Of a stretch of DNA of 64,000 nucleotides, positions 1-8,574 are shown piece by piece (positions within the stretch are counted from its first letter, which is position 1; every line of letters begins with the position of its first letter). The translations under genes and the position numbers were made by a program. The notes beneath the pieces were generated by a model. That model was given only the letters and a program-made list of their open reading frames with translations. It ran no database searches and had not been told where the DNA came from. The stretch covers positions 62,001-126,000 of the forward strand of contig NZ_PCOQ01000004.1 in the NCBI RefSeq assembly GCF_002975275.1, written 5' to 3'. This DNA comes from Achromobacter sp. MYb9. Its GTDB lineage: Bacteria; Pseudomonadota; Gammaproteobacteria; Burkholderiales; Burkholderiaceae_B.

Positions 1-318
1 CGTGTGAAGAGCCGCGACACCTGCACGCCGCTGGGCCCATGGTTGGTAGACCGCGACGACGTGCCCGATCCCATGAACCTGGCCCTGCGCACCACCGTCA
101 ACGGCATCGAGACGCAGCGCGGCAACACGCGCGACATGGTGTTCGACGTGCCCGCGCTGATCCAGTACTTCAGCAGCTTCATGACGCTGTCTCCCGGCGA
201 CCTGATCCTGACCGGCACGCCCGACGGCATCGTGAACGTCATGCCCGGCGACGAAGTCGTGACCGAGATCGAAGGCGTGGGACGACTCGTCAACACGCTG
301 GCCCCCTTCCCTTCCTGA
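1..318 (+). CDS. hpaG: HpaG-like FAH-family decarboxylase/isomerase, C-terminal part
   Basis: Only the last 105 codons are present; the reading frame is open from base 1, so the gene begins before the window. The piece carries the fumarylacetoacetate-hydrolase-family signature TGTPDGIV followed by [17 protein letters not shown], which is the metal-site and C-terminal region of this fold. In the homoprotocatechuate pathway HpaG decarboxylates 5-carboxymethyl-2-oxo-hex-3-ene-1,7-dioate and isomerises the product. The next two genes in the same direction are hpaH and hpaI, the following steps of that pathway, which supports this assignment over other FAH-family enzymes. The missing N-terminal half prevents deciding whether it is a one-domain or fused two-domain HpaG. 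Confidence 0.75.
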   Translation, partial: RVKSRDTCTPLGPWLVDRDDVPDPMNLALRTTVNGIETQRGNTRDMVFDVPALIQYFSSFMTLSPGDLILTGTPDGIVNVMPGDEVVTEIEGVGRLVNTLAPFPS

Positions 319-335
319 TTCACCGTGGACACCCG

Positions 336-1139
336 ATGCTAGACATCCAAACCGTGCGCGCCCTTGCCGCGCGCCTGCACGACGCCGAACGCACCCGCAC
401 GCAAATCCGTCAGATTTCGCTGGAACATCCGGATATCGGCATTGCCGACGCCTATGCCATCCAGCGTGCGTGGATGGACCTGAAACTGGCGGAAGGCCGC
501 GTCAAACGCGGCCACAAGATCGGGCTGACGTCCCGCGCCATGCAACAGGCTTCACAGATCGACGAGCCCGACTTCGGCATGCTGCTGGACGACATGTTCT
601 TCGAGGACGGCGGCGATATCCCAGCCGGCCGCTTCATCCTGCCGCGGCTGGAAGTCGAACTGGCGTTCGTGTTGGGCAAGCGCCTGCAAGGCCCCGGCGT
701 GACGCTGTTTCAGGTCTATGACGCCGTCGACTACGTGATCCCCGCGCTGGAGATCATCGATGCGCGTTCGCACGGCATCGATCCCGACACCAAGCGCCCG
801 CGCAAGGTATTCGACACGATCGCGGACAACGCCGCCAACGCGGGCGTGGTCATGGGCGGACGCCCTGTGAAAATAGGCGAATTGGACCTGCGCTGGATCG
901 GCGCCATCCTGTCGCGCAACGCCATCATCGAGGAAACGGGCGTTGCCGCGGGCGTCTTGAATCACCCCGCCAATGGCGTAGTATGGCTGGCTAACAAGCT
1001 GGCCGCCCACGATGTGGCGCTGGAGGCCGGAGAAATCATCCTGTCGGGGTCTTTCACCCGACCGGTAGCCGCCCGGCCCGGCGACACGTTCAATGTCGAT
1101 TACGGCGTGCTGGGTTCCGTCAACTGTCATTTCATTTAA
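336..1139 (+). CDS. hpaH: 2-oxo-hept-4-ene-1,7-dioate hydratase HpaH
   Basis: A 267-residue cytosolic hydratase that adds water to 2-oxo-hept-4-ene-1,7-dioate, giving 4-hydroxy-2-oxoheptanedioate. The sequence keeps the MhpD/HpaH core: [13 protein letters not shown] with Glu106 and Glu108, and ALEIIDAR with Glu139, which match in position the three Mg-binding glutamates known in E. coli HpcG. The ATG at 336 was chosen because it lies 18 bases after the upstream stop and gives the family length; the same frame stays open further upstream, but that part overlaps hpaG. It sits between hpaG and hpaI, probably as one transcript. Confidence 0.93.
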   Translation: MLDIQTVRALAARLHDAERTRTQIRQISLEHPDIGIADAYAIQRAWMDLKLAEGRVKRGHKIGLTSRAMQQASQIDEPDFGMLLDDMFFEDGGDIPAGRFILPRLEVELAFVLGKRLQGPGVTLFQVYDAVDYVIPALEIIDARSHGIDPDTKRPRKVFDTIADNAANAGVVMGGRPVKIGELDLRWIGAILSRNAIIEETGVAAGVLNHPANGVVWLANKLAAHDVALEAGEIILSGSFTRPVAARPGDTFNVDYGVLGSVNCHFI

Positions 1140-1145
1140 CACGGC

Positions 1146-1955
1146 ATGCAGTCCATGGACATCCTCACCAATACCTTCAAGCAAGCCTTGCGCGACCGTC
1201 AGCCCCAAATCGGCCTGTGGGCCGGCCTGGCCAGCGCCTATACCTCGGAAATCGTCGCGGGCGCGGGCTTTGACTGGCTGCTGATCGACGGCGAACACGC
1301 TCCCAACACGTTGCAGACCACGTTGGCGCAACTGCAGTCGGTGGCGGCCTATCCGGTGGCGCCCGTCGTGCGCCCGGCCTGGAACGACCCGGTGCAGATC
1401 AAGCAGATCCTCGACACTGGCGCGCAAACCCTGCTGGTCCCCATGATTCAATCCGCGGAAGAAGCCGCAGCCGCCGTCGCCGCCGTGCGCTACCCGCCCG
1501 CGGGCATCCGGGGCGTGGGCAGCGCCTTGGCGCGCTCGTCACGCTGGAACCGCATTCCCGATTACCTGGAACGCGCCAACGACCAGATGTGCGTATTGGT
1601 GCAGATCGAAACGCCGCGCGGCATCGACGCCCTGGACGAGATCCTGGCGGTGGACGGCGTGGACGGCGCCTTCATCGGCCCCGCCGACCTCTCGGCCAGC
1701 ATGGGTTACCTGGGTCAGCCGGAACACCCCGAGGTTCTGAAGACCATCGATGACGCCATCACCCGCATCGTGCGCAGCGGCAAGGCCGCGGGCATCCTGC
1801 ACAGCGGCGTTTCGCAGGCCAAGCACTACCTTGCCCTGGGAGCCACCTTCGTGGCGGTGGGCGTCGACGCCGTGCTGCTTGCGCGGGCGGCGGAAAGCCT
1901 GGCGGGAGAGTTCAAAGACGTGAAGACGGTGGCGGCGGGCAAAGGCCCGTACTAA
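1146..1955 (+). CDS. hpaI: 4-hydroxy-2-oxoheptanedioate aldolase HpaI
   Basis: A 269-residue class II pyruvate aldolase of the HpcH/HpaI family, which cleaves 4-hydroxy-2-oxoheptanedioate to pyruvate and succinate semialdehyde, the last step of homoprotocatechuate breakdown. It contains [10 protein letters not shown] with His51, VVRPAW with Arg76, VQIETPRG with Glu155 (metal) and FIGPADLS with Asp181 (metal). All four are offset by six from the E. coli enzyme. An in-frame ATG at 1155 is an equally good start and would bring the N terminus closer to the family. No clear ribosome site precedes either. It lies 6 bases after hpaH and faces the response-regulator gene. Confidence 0.95.
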   Translation: MQSMDILTNTFKQALRDRQPQIGLWAGLASAYTSEIVAGAGFDWLLIDGEHAPNTLQTTLAQLQSVAAYPVAPVVRPAWNDPVQIKQILDTGAQTLLVPMIQSAEEAAAAVAAVRYPPAGIRGVGSALARSSRWNRIPDYLERANDQMCVLVQIETPRGIDALDEILAVDGVDGAFIGPADLSASMGYLGQPEHPEVLKTIDDAITRIVRSGKAAGILHSGVSQAKHYLALGATFVAVGVDAVLLARAAESLAGEFKDVKTVAAGKGPY

Positions 1956-1982
1956 ACCGCCTTCGAAGCCGGCCCCGGGAAT

Positions 1983-2624
1983 TCAGACGCCCTCGGGGCC
2001 CGGCACGCCAAGCAACGCGTTGCGCTTGGCGAATTCGGCCAGTTCCAGCACCGATTCCATCCCCAGCTTTTGCAGCAAGCGCGTCTTGTACGTGCTGACC
2101 GTCTTGTTGCTAAGCAAGAGCAGTTCGCCGATTTCCTTGTTCGACCGGCCCTGCGCCAGGTATTGCAGCACCACCATCTCGCGGTCGGACAAGCGCTTGA
2201 CCATGTCCGAGTCCGACAGGCGCCCATGCTCGGTCGCCACCGCCATCGACGGAAAGACGCTATAGCCCGCCATCACGGCCTTGATGGCGTTGACCAGCTT
2301 GTTCAGGTCTTCGTCCTTGCTGATGAACCCTTTGGCGCCCGCCTGCATGCAACGATGGCAGAACGCCTCCGACGACTGTGACGTCAGCACCAGGACATGA
2401 CAGTCCGGGTTGATGGCCAACATGCGCGCGATGACGCTCAGGCCGTCCAGCTTGGGGATGCCGATGTCCAGGATCACCACGTCGGGAGACAAGTCGCGCA
2501 GCGCCTGCACGGCGTCAATACCGTTGCCGACTTCACCAACAACGTGAAAGCCGTTCGTCTCAAGCAGCATCCGCACCGCGAGTCTTACCAGAGGATGGTC
2601 ATCGACAATCAGGATCGTATTCAT
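1983..2624 (-). CDS. NarL/FixJ-family response regulator, BvgA/RocA-like
   Basis: A 213-residue two-component response regulator. The receiver domain covers about residues 1-120 with the acid pocket Asp8-Asp9, phosphoacceptor Asp53 in VILDIGIPKLDG, Thr81 and Lys103. A LuxR-type helix-turn-helix follows at about 145-205 (LSDREMVVLQYLAQGRSNKE, then LSNKTVSTYKTRLLQKLG). The receiver motif and the recognition helix are nearly those of Bordetella BvgA, and the protein is also of the size and type of Pseudomonas RocA1. It is transcribed away from the fimbrial operon; the shared upstream region carries a BvgA-type inverted heptamer. The sensor that best fits it is the BvgS-like kinase at 10851-14507. 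Gene symbol left empty because orthology to bvgA or rocA cannot be settled by eye. Confidence 0.9.
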   Translation of the reverse strand: MNTILIVDDHPLVRLAVRMLLETNGFHVVGEVGNGIDAVQALRDLSPDVVILDIGIPKLDGLSVIARMLAINPDCHVLVLTSQSSEAFCHRCMQAGAKGFISKDEDLNKLVNAIKAVMAGYSVFPSMAVATEHGRLSDSDMVKRLSDREMVVLQYLAQGRSNKEIGELLLLSNKTVSTYKTRLLQKLGMESVLELAEFAKRNALLGVPGPEGV

Positions 2625-2946
2625 GGCCGGCTACCGCATTTCCTTTGAGTAAGCATCCGCAGTCGCGCCTCAGGCCTTGACCTGCCAGCGTCACGTATCG
2701 GGACCTCTAATTCTAGTCGCACAGCGTATTCCTTTAGAACCACAACGGAGTCGGCGGGCCGATTAGGAAATTTCCTACAAGCGACTGCTACCCATCCTAT
2801 TTTCGCCCGTTGCCACGGTCCATACACTGCTTTCAGCTAAAAGACAGCGGCGAAAAAAAGGCGAATGTGGCTGTAGATTGAAGTCTCACTGCATCGCCAC
2901 ATGATCGCTGTCCTGAAGGCTGAAACCCCTTTACATGGACACCGTG
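2625..2946. other. divergent regulatory region between response regulator and major pilin
   Basis: About 320 bases without a gene, placed between the leftward regulator and the rightward fimbrial operon. It holds a perfect 14-bp palindrome (2764-2777) plus further heptamer-like sequences at 2639-2645, 2728-2734 and 2793-2799 that resemble BvgA half-sites. Possible -10 elements for the fimbrial side include TACACT at 2823 and TAGATT at 2874, but neither has a convincing -35 box, as expected of an activator-dependent promoter. A GAAGG at 2915-2919 may serve as ribosome site for an ATG at 2935. Confidence 0.6.
2764..2777. promoter_or_regulatory. BvgA-type inverted heptamer operator
   Basis: TAGGAAATTTCCTA is a perfect palindrome made of two inverted TTTCCTA heptamers. 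The known BvgA-binding heptamer in Bordetella is (T/A)TTC(C/T)TA, and an inverted pair of such heptamers is the high-affinity site at the fhaB promoter. A weaker copy, CATCCTA, ends at 2799, exactly 22 bases downstream in the same orientation; 22 bases is the phasing of successive BvgA dimers at fhaB. Seen: the palindrome and its spacing. Inferred: that the neighbouring BvgA-like regulator binds here and activates the fimbrial operon. Confidence 0.7.
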
Positions 2947-3483
2947 ATGAAACTCAATAAACTGGCCCTGCTCCTCGCAACGATGGCCCTGGGCACCGCT
3001 TCCTCGGCAAGCTTTGCCGCCAATGATGGCGGCGAAATCACCTTCAAGGGCTCGATCATCGAAGCCCCTTGCTCGATCACCGCCGAAAGCGCGAATCAGA
3101 CCGTGCAAATGGACAAGATCACGAAGTCCGCACTGAAGGATGGCGGCAAGTCCGCGCCGAAGACCTTCCAGATCCGCCTGACCGAATGCGACCTGACCGA
3201 TGCCAAGAAAAACGTCACCGCCACGTTCAGCGGCCAGACGTCGGTTCCTCAGCCCGACCTGCTGGCGTTCACCAGCGGCGCGGCTTCCGGCGCCAGCCTG
3301 GCTATCGCGGATAGCCACGGCAACCTGATCAAGGCCAACACCCCGTCCCCGGCCTCGAAGCTGATCTACACGGAAAACGTACTGCAGTTCCAGGCCTATC
3401 TGCAAGGCGACGGCCAAACCGGCGGCACCGTCGTTCCGGGCGACTTCACCACGTCCGCGACCTTCACCCTGAATTACCAGTAA
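2947..3483 (+). CDS. major type 1 fimbrial subunit
   Basis: A 178-residue pilin of the FimA family, exported and assembled by the chaperone-usher route. The signal peptide MKLNKLALLLATMALG ends near SFA/AND. The mature part starts with a short donor strand, then EITFKGSIIEAPC, the second cysteine in LTECDLT giving the usual disulfide, and the C-terminal beta-motif TFTLNYQ with the penultimate tyrosine used for chaperone binding. An ATG at 2935 in the same frame adds four residues and has a distant GAAGG; 2947 was chosen because it gives a standard signal peptide. First gene of the operon and the only one followed by a strong terminator-like hairpin, which fits the most abundant subunit. Confidence 0.9.
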   Translation: MKLNKLALLLATMALGTASSASFAANDGGEITFKGSIIEAPCSITAESANQTVQMDKITKSALKDGGKSAPKTFQIRLTECDLTDAKKNVTATFSGQTSVPQPDLLAFTSGAASGASLAIADSHGNLIKANTPSPASKLIYTENVLQFQAYLQGDGQTGGTVVPGDFTTSATFTLNYQ

Positions 3484-3503
3484 GTCCCTCAGGGATCCAA
3501 CTG

Positions 3504-3543
3504 CCCGAAGCGCGCGAGGTTTGCGCGCGTCGGGCTCCTTTTT
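3504..3543 (+). terminator. intrinsic terminator/attenuator after the major pilin gene
   Basis: CCCGA-a-GCGCGC (3504-3515) pairs with GCGCGC-g-TCGGG (3523-3534), leaving a 7-base loop and one internal mismatch, and is followed by CTCCTTTTT. The stem is 11 base pairs, GC-rich, with a U tract, so it should stop much of the transcription between the major pilin gene and the rest of the operon. In fimbrial operons such an element lets the major subunit be made in excess over usher, chaperone and minor subunits. Confidence 0.8.
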
Positions 3544-3565
3544 GGAGAACTGGGGGAAACAGCCG

Positions 3566-4114
3566 ATGCATCGGTTCAAGTCTGCTTCACGCCCTGGCCT
3601 GCTGATTCTGTTCATTGCCCTGAACGCCTGCATGGCAGGCACGGCCAGCGCGCATGCACTGACGGCGAAGGTCAGCCTGAACGGCGCCATTGTGAGCTCG
3701 CCATGCTCGCTACAGGTGGAGTCCAAGGATCAAACCGTCAGCATGGCGCCCGCCGCCATCAGCGGGCTGATAAGTGGCGTAGCCACCCTACAACAACCAT
3801 TCAAAGTTCAACTGCTTAATTGCAGCCCCCCACGTACCCATTCCGGCGACCTCGGCAGCAACACGTTCACCCTGATATTCGAAGGCACCGGAGACCACCA
3901 AGGGTTCTTGCCCCGAGGGTCGGCCAAAGGCATCGCGATTCGAATCAAAGACAGCCGCGGCAAACAAGTGGTGCCCGGCGTCCCCGTGCAACAGCGCTTG
4001 CCGTCATCCGGCGACTTGGCATTGCTCTACGCGCTTAGCTTGACCGGCACGGGCGCCGCGCTTCAAGCGGGCGATTACCAGATCACCATCCGGCTCCGGA
4101 TGAACTACTTCTGA
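3566..4114 (+). CDS. fimbrial subunit (second pilin)
   Basis: A 182-residue type 1 pilin-like protein. A signal peptide with a hydrophobic stretch near residues 12-28 ends at TASA/HAL; the mature protein has KVSLNGAIVSSPC, a second cysteine in LLNCSPP and a closing beta-strand TIRLRMNYF. The ATG at 3566 has a GGGGGAAA ribosome site 7 bases upstream; the open frame starting at 3521 runs back into the terminator and was discarded. It follows the major pilin behind the attenuator, so it is probably a lower-abundance subunit: adaptor, anchor or terminator. Confidence 0.85.
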   Translation: MHRFKSASRPGLLILFIALNACMAGTASAHALTAKVSLNGAIVSSPCSLQVESKDQTVSMAPAAISGLISGVATLQQPFKVQLLNCSPPRTHSGDLGSNTFTLIFEGTGDHQGFLPRGSAKGIAIRIKDSRGKQVVPGVPVQQRLPSSGDLALLYALSLTGTGAALQAGDYQITIRLRMNYF

Positions 4115-4155
4115 GCCGCCACATTTTTGTTGAGACGCTAAAGGACGCCGTTCAC

Positions 4156-6618
4156 GTGATTCGCCTCAGGGTGCTGAACATAGTTGTTTTGATGCTGATT
4201 GCCTGCTCCGCTGAAGCTGCCGAGGAACTCGAATTCAACACGGACGTCCTGGACATCAAGGACAGGCAGAACATTGACCTGAGCGTCTTCGCGCGGGCGA
4301 ACTACATCATGCCGGGCACGTACAACCTGACCCTGCACGTCAATCAGAATCAGCTGAACGACCTTGATGTCTCGTTCTTGGCGCCTGCCGACGATCCGAA
4401 GGGTAGCGCGGCCTGCCTGTCTCCGGAGCTGGTGGCCCAACTGGGCCTGCGCGCAAGCTCAGAGCGAAAGCTGACCTGGTGGAACGGCGGCAAGTGCCTG
4501 GATCCCGATAGCGTTGCCGGCATGACGGTGCGCGCCGATCTCGGCACCTCGGGGCTGTACGTGGTCATCCCGCAAGCCGCACTTGAGTACAGCGCCCCAA
4601 ACTGGGATCCACCGTCGCGCTGGGATGAAGGCATTCCCGGCGTATTGCTGGACTACAACTTGAACGCGCAATCCACGCGACGCACTCGCGGCGAGGGCAA
4701 CTCCACACGCCTAAGCGGCTATGGCACGCTGGGCATGAACCTGGGCGCCTGGCGCATGCGTGCCGACTGGCAAGCGCAGGCAGACCGTATCACCGGACAA
4801 ACGCGCCGCCAGAGTTTCGACTGGAGCCGCTTTTACGCCATGCGAGCCGTTCCCTCGATGCGCTCGAGCCTGATTGTGGGCGAAGACTACCTGAACTCCA
4901 ATCTGTTCGGCAGCTTCCGATACACAGGCGCCAGCCTGACCAGTGACGACAGCATGCTGCCGCCAAACTTGCGCGGCTACGCACCCGAAATTTCGGGCGT
5001 TGCCCGCAGCAACGCGCGCGTCATCGTGCGGCAGCTGGGCCGCGTGCTCTACGACACCCAAGTACCTCCCGGCCCTTTCCGCATCCAGGACTTGAACGAC
5101 GCGGTCAGCGGCAAACTGGACGTGCGCGTGGAAGAACAAGACGGCACCAGCCAGCAATTTCAGGTCGATACCGCCAACATCCCCTACCTGACCCGTCCCG
5201 GCTCGGTGCGGTTTCAATTCGCGGGGGGCAAGCCTTCCGAATGGAACCACCGCATGAACGGTCCAGCCTTCGGGTCCGGCGAGTTCTCCTGGGGCGTCAG
5301 CAACGGCTGGTCGCTTTACGGGGGTGGCCTGGGCGCGAAGGACTATGCCGCGGTTGCCGTCGGCGTGGGCCGCGACCTGATGGCGTTCGGCGCGCTGTCC
5401 GTTGACGTCACGCAATCGCGCGCCGTGTTGCCGGGCCGCCGCATCCTTTCCGGGAAGTCCTACCGCGCCAGCTATTCCAAGCGCTTCGAGGAATTCGATA
5501 GTCAAGTCACGTTCGCCGGCTACCGGTTTTCGCAGCGGGACTTCATGACCATGAACGAGTTTATCGACGCCCGCCACGGCGGCACGCCGGTGAACCAGAG
5601 CAAGGCCATGTATACCGCCACGGTAAGCAAGCAGTTCCGTGGCGCGAATACCAGCGTCTATGCCAACCTCAACCATCAGACCTACTGGAACAGCCGGTCA
5701 AGCAACCGCTATAGCCTGTCGGCATCACGCTATTTCGACTTGGGCCGCCTGAAGAACTTGAGCCTGTCGGTCACGGGCTACCAGACGCAAGCCGACGGTG
5801 CGTCGGATCGTGGCGCGTATCTGTCGTTGAGCATTCCGTTGGGCAACAGCGCATCCGTCAGCTACAGCGCGTCGGTGGACCGCCGCAACGCCACGCACAA
5901 CGTGAGCTACTACGACCGCCTGGACGAACGCAACAACTACATGATCAGTGCAGGCGCGGGCGGCGGCGGCAAGGCCAGCGGTTATCTGACGCACGAAGGC
6001 ACGCTGGCGCAGGTCGTGGCCAGTGTCAGCCATGAATCGGGCGCCTACAGCTCGGGCGGCTTGTCCATGCAGGGCGGCGCCACGCTTACCGCCAAGGGTG
6101 CCGCGCTGCACCGGACGTCCGTCGCAGGCGGCACCCGCCTGATGATCGACACCAACGGTGTCGCCGGCGTGCCGGTGCGTGGCTACGGCATGACAACGAA
6201 GTCGAACCTGTTCGGCACCGCCGTGATCACCGACGTCAACAGCTACTACCGCAACCAGGCCAGCATCGACCTCGACGCGCTTGCCGATGACGTCGAAGCG
6301 ACCCAATCGGTGGTGCAGGCGACGCTGACCGAAGGCGCCATTGGCTACCGCTCCCTGGACTTGATTTCCGGAGTAAAGGCCATGACGACCATCCAGCTGA
6401 GCGACGGCGCGCATCCTCCCTTTGGCGTGACCGTGCGCAATAGCCGCAACCAGGCCACGGGCATCGTCGGCGATGACGGGGTTGTCTACCTGAGCGGCAT
6501 GAAACCCGGCGAGACCATGACGCTGCAATGGAACGGCAAGCCGCAATGCTCGTTTGACATTCCCAAAACGGATGCAGCCGGGTCGCCTGAACGGTTCCTC
6601 TGCCACCCCACGCCGTAA
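4156..6618 (+). CDS. outer-membrane fimbrial usher
   Basis: An 820-residue usher of the FimD/PapC family, the outer-membrane pore that receives chaperone-bound pilins and exports the growing fibre. After a signal peptide ending at AEAA come the N-terminal chaperone-binding domain (about 25-165), the 24-strand barrel with plug (about 185-735; SRFYAMRAVPSMRSSLIVGE and PPNLRGYAPEISGVARSNA are typical) and C-terminal domains with a cysteine pair (CSFDIPK and FLCHPTP). The start is GTG with AAGGA about 10 bases upstream; no ATG is available before the signal peptide. Sole usher in the cluster, so it must export all six subunits. Confidence 0.96.
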   Translation: MIRLRVLNIVVLMLIACSAEAAEELEFNTDVLDIKDRQNIDLSVFARANYIMPGTYNLTLHVNQNQLNDLDVSFLAPADDPKGSAACLSPELVAQLGLRASSERKLTWWNGGKCLDPDSVAGMTVRADLGTSGLYVVIPQAALEYSAPNWDPPSRWDEGIPGVLLDYNLNAQSTRRTRGEGNSTRLSGYGTLGMNLGAWRMRADWQAQADRITGQTRRQSFDWSRFYAMRAVPSMRSSLIVGEDYLNSNLFGSFRYTGASLTSDDSMLPPNLRGYAPEISGVARSNARVIVRQLGRVLYDTQVPPGPFRIQDLNDAVSGKLDVRVEEQDGTSQQFQVDTANIPYLTRPGSVRFQFAGGKPSEWNHRMNGPAFGSGEFSWGVSNGWSLYGGGLGAKDYAAVAVGVGRDLMAFGALSVDVTQSRAVLPGRRILSGKSYRASYSKRFEEFDSQVTFAGYRFSQRDFMTMNEFIDARHGGTPVNQSKAMYTATVSKQFRGANTSVYANLNHQTYWNSRSSNRYSLSASRYFDLGRLKNLSLSVTGYQTQADGASDRGAYLSLSIPLGNSASVSYSASVDRRNATHNVSYYDRLDERNNYMISAGAGGGGKASGYLTHEGTLAQVVASVSHESGAYSSGGLSMQGGATLTAKGAALHRTSVAGGTRLMIDTNGVAGVPVRGYGMTTKSNLFGTAVITDVNSYYRNQASIDLDALADDVEATQSVVQATLTEGAIGYRSLDLISGVKAMTTIQLSDGAHPPFGVTVRNSRNQATGIVGDDGVVYLSGMKPGETMTLQWNGKPQCSFDIPKTDAAGSPERFLCHPTP

Positions 6619-6678
6619 GGCCTGGCGCCCGAACCCTCCCGAAACGAAACACGCAACATTCAACCAGCCCCAACTACC

Positions 6679-7428
6679 ATGACCCCTCTCATCTTGAAAA
6701 AATTCGCGTCCACCGCCCTGCTCTGCCTGTTCGCCTCGCAGCCTGCCTTGGCGGCGGTGTCCCTGGACAGGACACGCATCGTCTTTCCTGGCCAGGATAA
6801 ATCCGTCAGTTTGAACATCAGCAATCAGAACGATCGATTGCCCTATCTGGCACAAGCCTGGATCGAGAACGACAAGGATGAAAAGACCACCGGTCCACTG
6901 GTCGTGCTGCCTCCGCTGCAACGGCTTGAGCCCGGCGCCAGGAGCCAGGTGAAGATCCAGGCATTGCCCGCTGCCAAGCAATTGCCTCAAGACCGGGAAA
7001 GCCTCTTCTATTTCAATCTACGCGAAGTGCCGCCCCGCAGCGATCAGGCCAATAGCTTGCAGATCGCGCTGCAGACGCGGGTCAAGCTTTTTTATCGCCC
7101 CGAGGCATTGGACATTCCGTCCGGATCGTCGGCAGCCCTCTGGCAAGAACGCATCCGCCTGACGCGTGAGGGTGACCGGTACACCGTCGACAACCCTACC
7201 CCCTACTACCTGACACTGATCGACGCCTCAAAGAACGCGAGCGGATCATCAATCGCAAACTTTGAACCGCTGATGATCGCGCCGTACTCGCAAGCCCCGC
7301 TGGGCATCGGGGCCGGCAGCCTCGGCAACGCCCCCGTGCTGACCTACATCAATGACTATGGTGGCCGGCCCAAGCTGGAATTCCGCTGCACCGGGCAGGA
7401 GTGCACGGCAAAGCAAATCAGCAACTGA
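6679..7428 (+). CDS. periplasmic fimbrial chaperone, FGS type
   Basis: A 249-residue PapD/FimC-family chaperone that folds pilins in the periplasm by donor-strand complementation and hands them to the usher. A signal peptide ends at PALA/AVSL. The two basic residues that anchor the pilin C terminus are visible in LDRTRIVF (Arg) and TRVKLFYRP (Lys). The G1 strand motif ESLFYFNLREVPP and the short F1-G1 loop place it in the FGS subfamily, which builds rod-like pili. It lies 60 bases after the usher and overlaps none of its neighbours. Confidence 0.95.
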   Translation: MTPLILKKFASTALLCLFASQPALAAVSLDRTRIVFPGQDKSVSLNISNQNDRLPYLAQAWIENDKDEKTTGPLVVLPPLQRLEPGARSQVKIQALPAAKQLPQDRESLFYFNLREVPPRSDQANSLQIALQTRVKLFYRPEALDIPSGSSAALWQERIRLTREGDRYTVDNPTPYYLTLIDASKNASGSSIANFEPLMIAPYSQAPLGIGAGSLGNAPVLTYINDYGGRPKLEFRCTGQECTAKQISN

Positions 7429-7457
7429 TCGCGCCCCTAACGCTGCCAGGCCTTTCC

Positions 7458-8069
7458 ATGACCACAAACTCCCGTCGTACAACAAATGCCCGCGCCGGCT
7501 TGCACGCCGCGCTGCTCTGTGTGGCCGCCGCCATCTCAAGCGCGGCCGTCGCCACGGAGTTCGGTAACGCCGATGACTTCAACGCCCAGTTCCATGTAAT
7601 TGGCTCCCTATTGGAAAGCGCCTGCCATCTGGACATGAGGTCGGCCTACCAGGAAGTCGCGCTAGGCGAAATCAGCACCGCGGACCTGCCACAGCCTGGC
7701 GACCAAGGCGTGTCTGTCGCGGTGCAGCTGAAGCTGCGCGGCTGCGTCCGAACCGAGGGCGGCAGGCGCGAGGCAAACGGTGGGGCGCTGGCCTGGAGCC
7801 GCGCTGAACCCGTGGTCGGCATCACCTTCCGGGCACAAACGGACCCCGACACGCCCGAACTGGTGGGTGTGCTCGGCGCATCGGGATTTGGCTTGCGTTT
7901 AAGCGACGCCAGTCGGCGGCGCATTGCCGTGGGCCAGCAAACGCGCGCCTGGTTCGTTGCGCCCGGAGATTCCACACTGACCTACTACATCACCCCGGAA
8001 CGCACGGCCGCGGCCCTGCAGCCCGGCCACTTTCAAGCCTATATCAATCTCTTCCTGACTTATGACTAA
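7458..8069 (+). CDS. fimbrial minor subunit
   Basis: A 203-residue pilin-domain protein. Signal peptide from about residue 12 to AVA/TEF, then a long N-terminal arm before LLESAC, a second cysteine in LRGCVRT and the terminal strand YINLFLTYD. The ATG at 7458 was preferred to the in-frame ATG at 7401, which would lie inside the chaperone gene. The gene ends with ATGACTAAG, where the next subunit already starts, so the two are translationally coupled. It is the largest subunit but still single-domain and too short for a FimH-like two-domain adhesin. Confidence 0.8.
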   Translation: MTTNSRRTTNARAGLHAALLCVAAAISSAAVATEFGNADDFNAQFHVIGSLLESACHLDMRSAYQEVALGEISTADLPQPGDQGVSVAVQLKLRGCVRTEGGRREANGGALAWSRAEPVVGITFRAQTDPDTPELVGVLGASGFGLRLSDASRRRIAVGQQTRAWFVAPGDSTLTYYITPERTAAALQPGHFQAYINLFLTYD

Positions 8070-8574
8070 GCGCCTGCTCCATAAGCCCGCATATCTACGG
8101 CTGCCTGGCTTGGCGGTCGCCTTGGTTTTTGCCGCGTCCGTGCCCGCCCAGACCCGCATCTCGATCAAGGGAAAGATCTTTGCGGCCATTCCCTGCGTCG
8201 TGACCGGTAATCAAGGCAGCATGATCGACGTCCCGTTTGGCGAAGTCCTGACGACACGGGTTGATGGCGCTTACCTGACCAAGGACATTCCTTACGGCCT
8301 GGATTGCCGCAACGCCTCGACGAATTCACTGCGCATGCAGATTACCGGCAATATCGCCCGCTTCGGCGACGGACAGTTTTTGGGCATCGCGTCCAATCCC
8401 CATTTGGCGATCGCGCTGAAAAATGGCAATACGCCGATCGCGCCAAAGAAGTGGTTCGATTTCGACAGCAACGTGCCTCCGTTATTGCGGGCGGTGCTGG
8501 TGAAAGACCCCGCAGGCGACATCGAGGCCGGCCACTTCAACGTCGGAGCCACTCTGGTGGTGGAATATCGATGA
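8062..8574 (+). CDS. fimbrial minor subunit with short N-terminal arm
   Basis: A 170-residue pilin-like protein starting inside the end of the preceding gene (8-base overlap). The signal peptide ends near VPA/QTR; the mature chain has only about 15 residues before the first cysteine (IFAAIPC), then GLDCRNAS, and ends with the strand GATLVVEYR. E. coli FimA has about 20 residues before this cysteine, so the donor-strand extension looks shortened. Such a subunit could cap one end of the fibre; this is inference. It and the next gene resemble each other (both have an Ile-Pro-Tyr-x-Ile/Leu-x-Cys segment), suggesting duplication. Confidence 0.8.
   Translation: MTKRLLHKPAYLRLPGLAVALVFAASVPAQTRISIKGKIFAAIPCVVTGNQGSMIDVPFGEVLTTRVDGAYLTKDIPYGLDCRNASTNSLRMQITGNIARFGDGQFLGIASNPHLAIALKNGNTPIAPKKWFDFDSNVPPLLRAVLVKDPAGDIEAGHFNVGATLVVEYR

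Noticed and set aside
1968-2004. GC-rich hairpin between hpaI and the response regulator
   Set aside because: Five plus five base pairs with a bulge and a 16-base loop, no T run, and it overlaps the end of the regulator gene; too weak to call a terminator.
5725-6990. 421-codon open frame on the minus strand
   Set aside because: It runs antisense through the usher gene and is rich in Arg, His, Gln and Gly, as expected for the reverse frame of high-GC coding DNA; the usher is unambiguous.
8304-8570. N-terminal extension of the third minor pilin
   Set aside because: The stretch lies inside the preceding pilin gene and has no signal peptide; the ATG at 8571 gives one directly.
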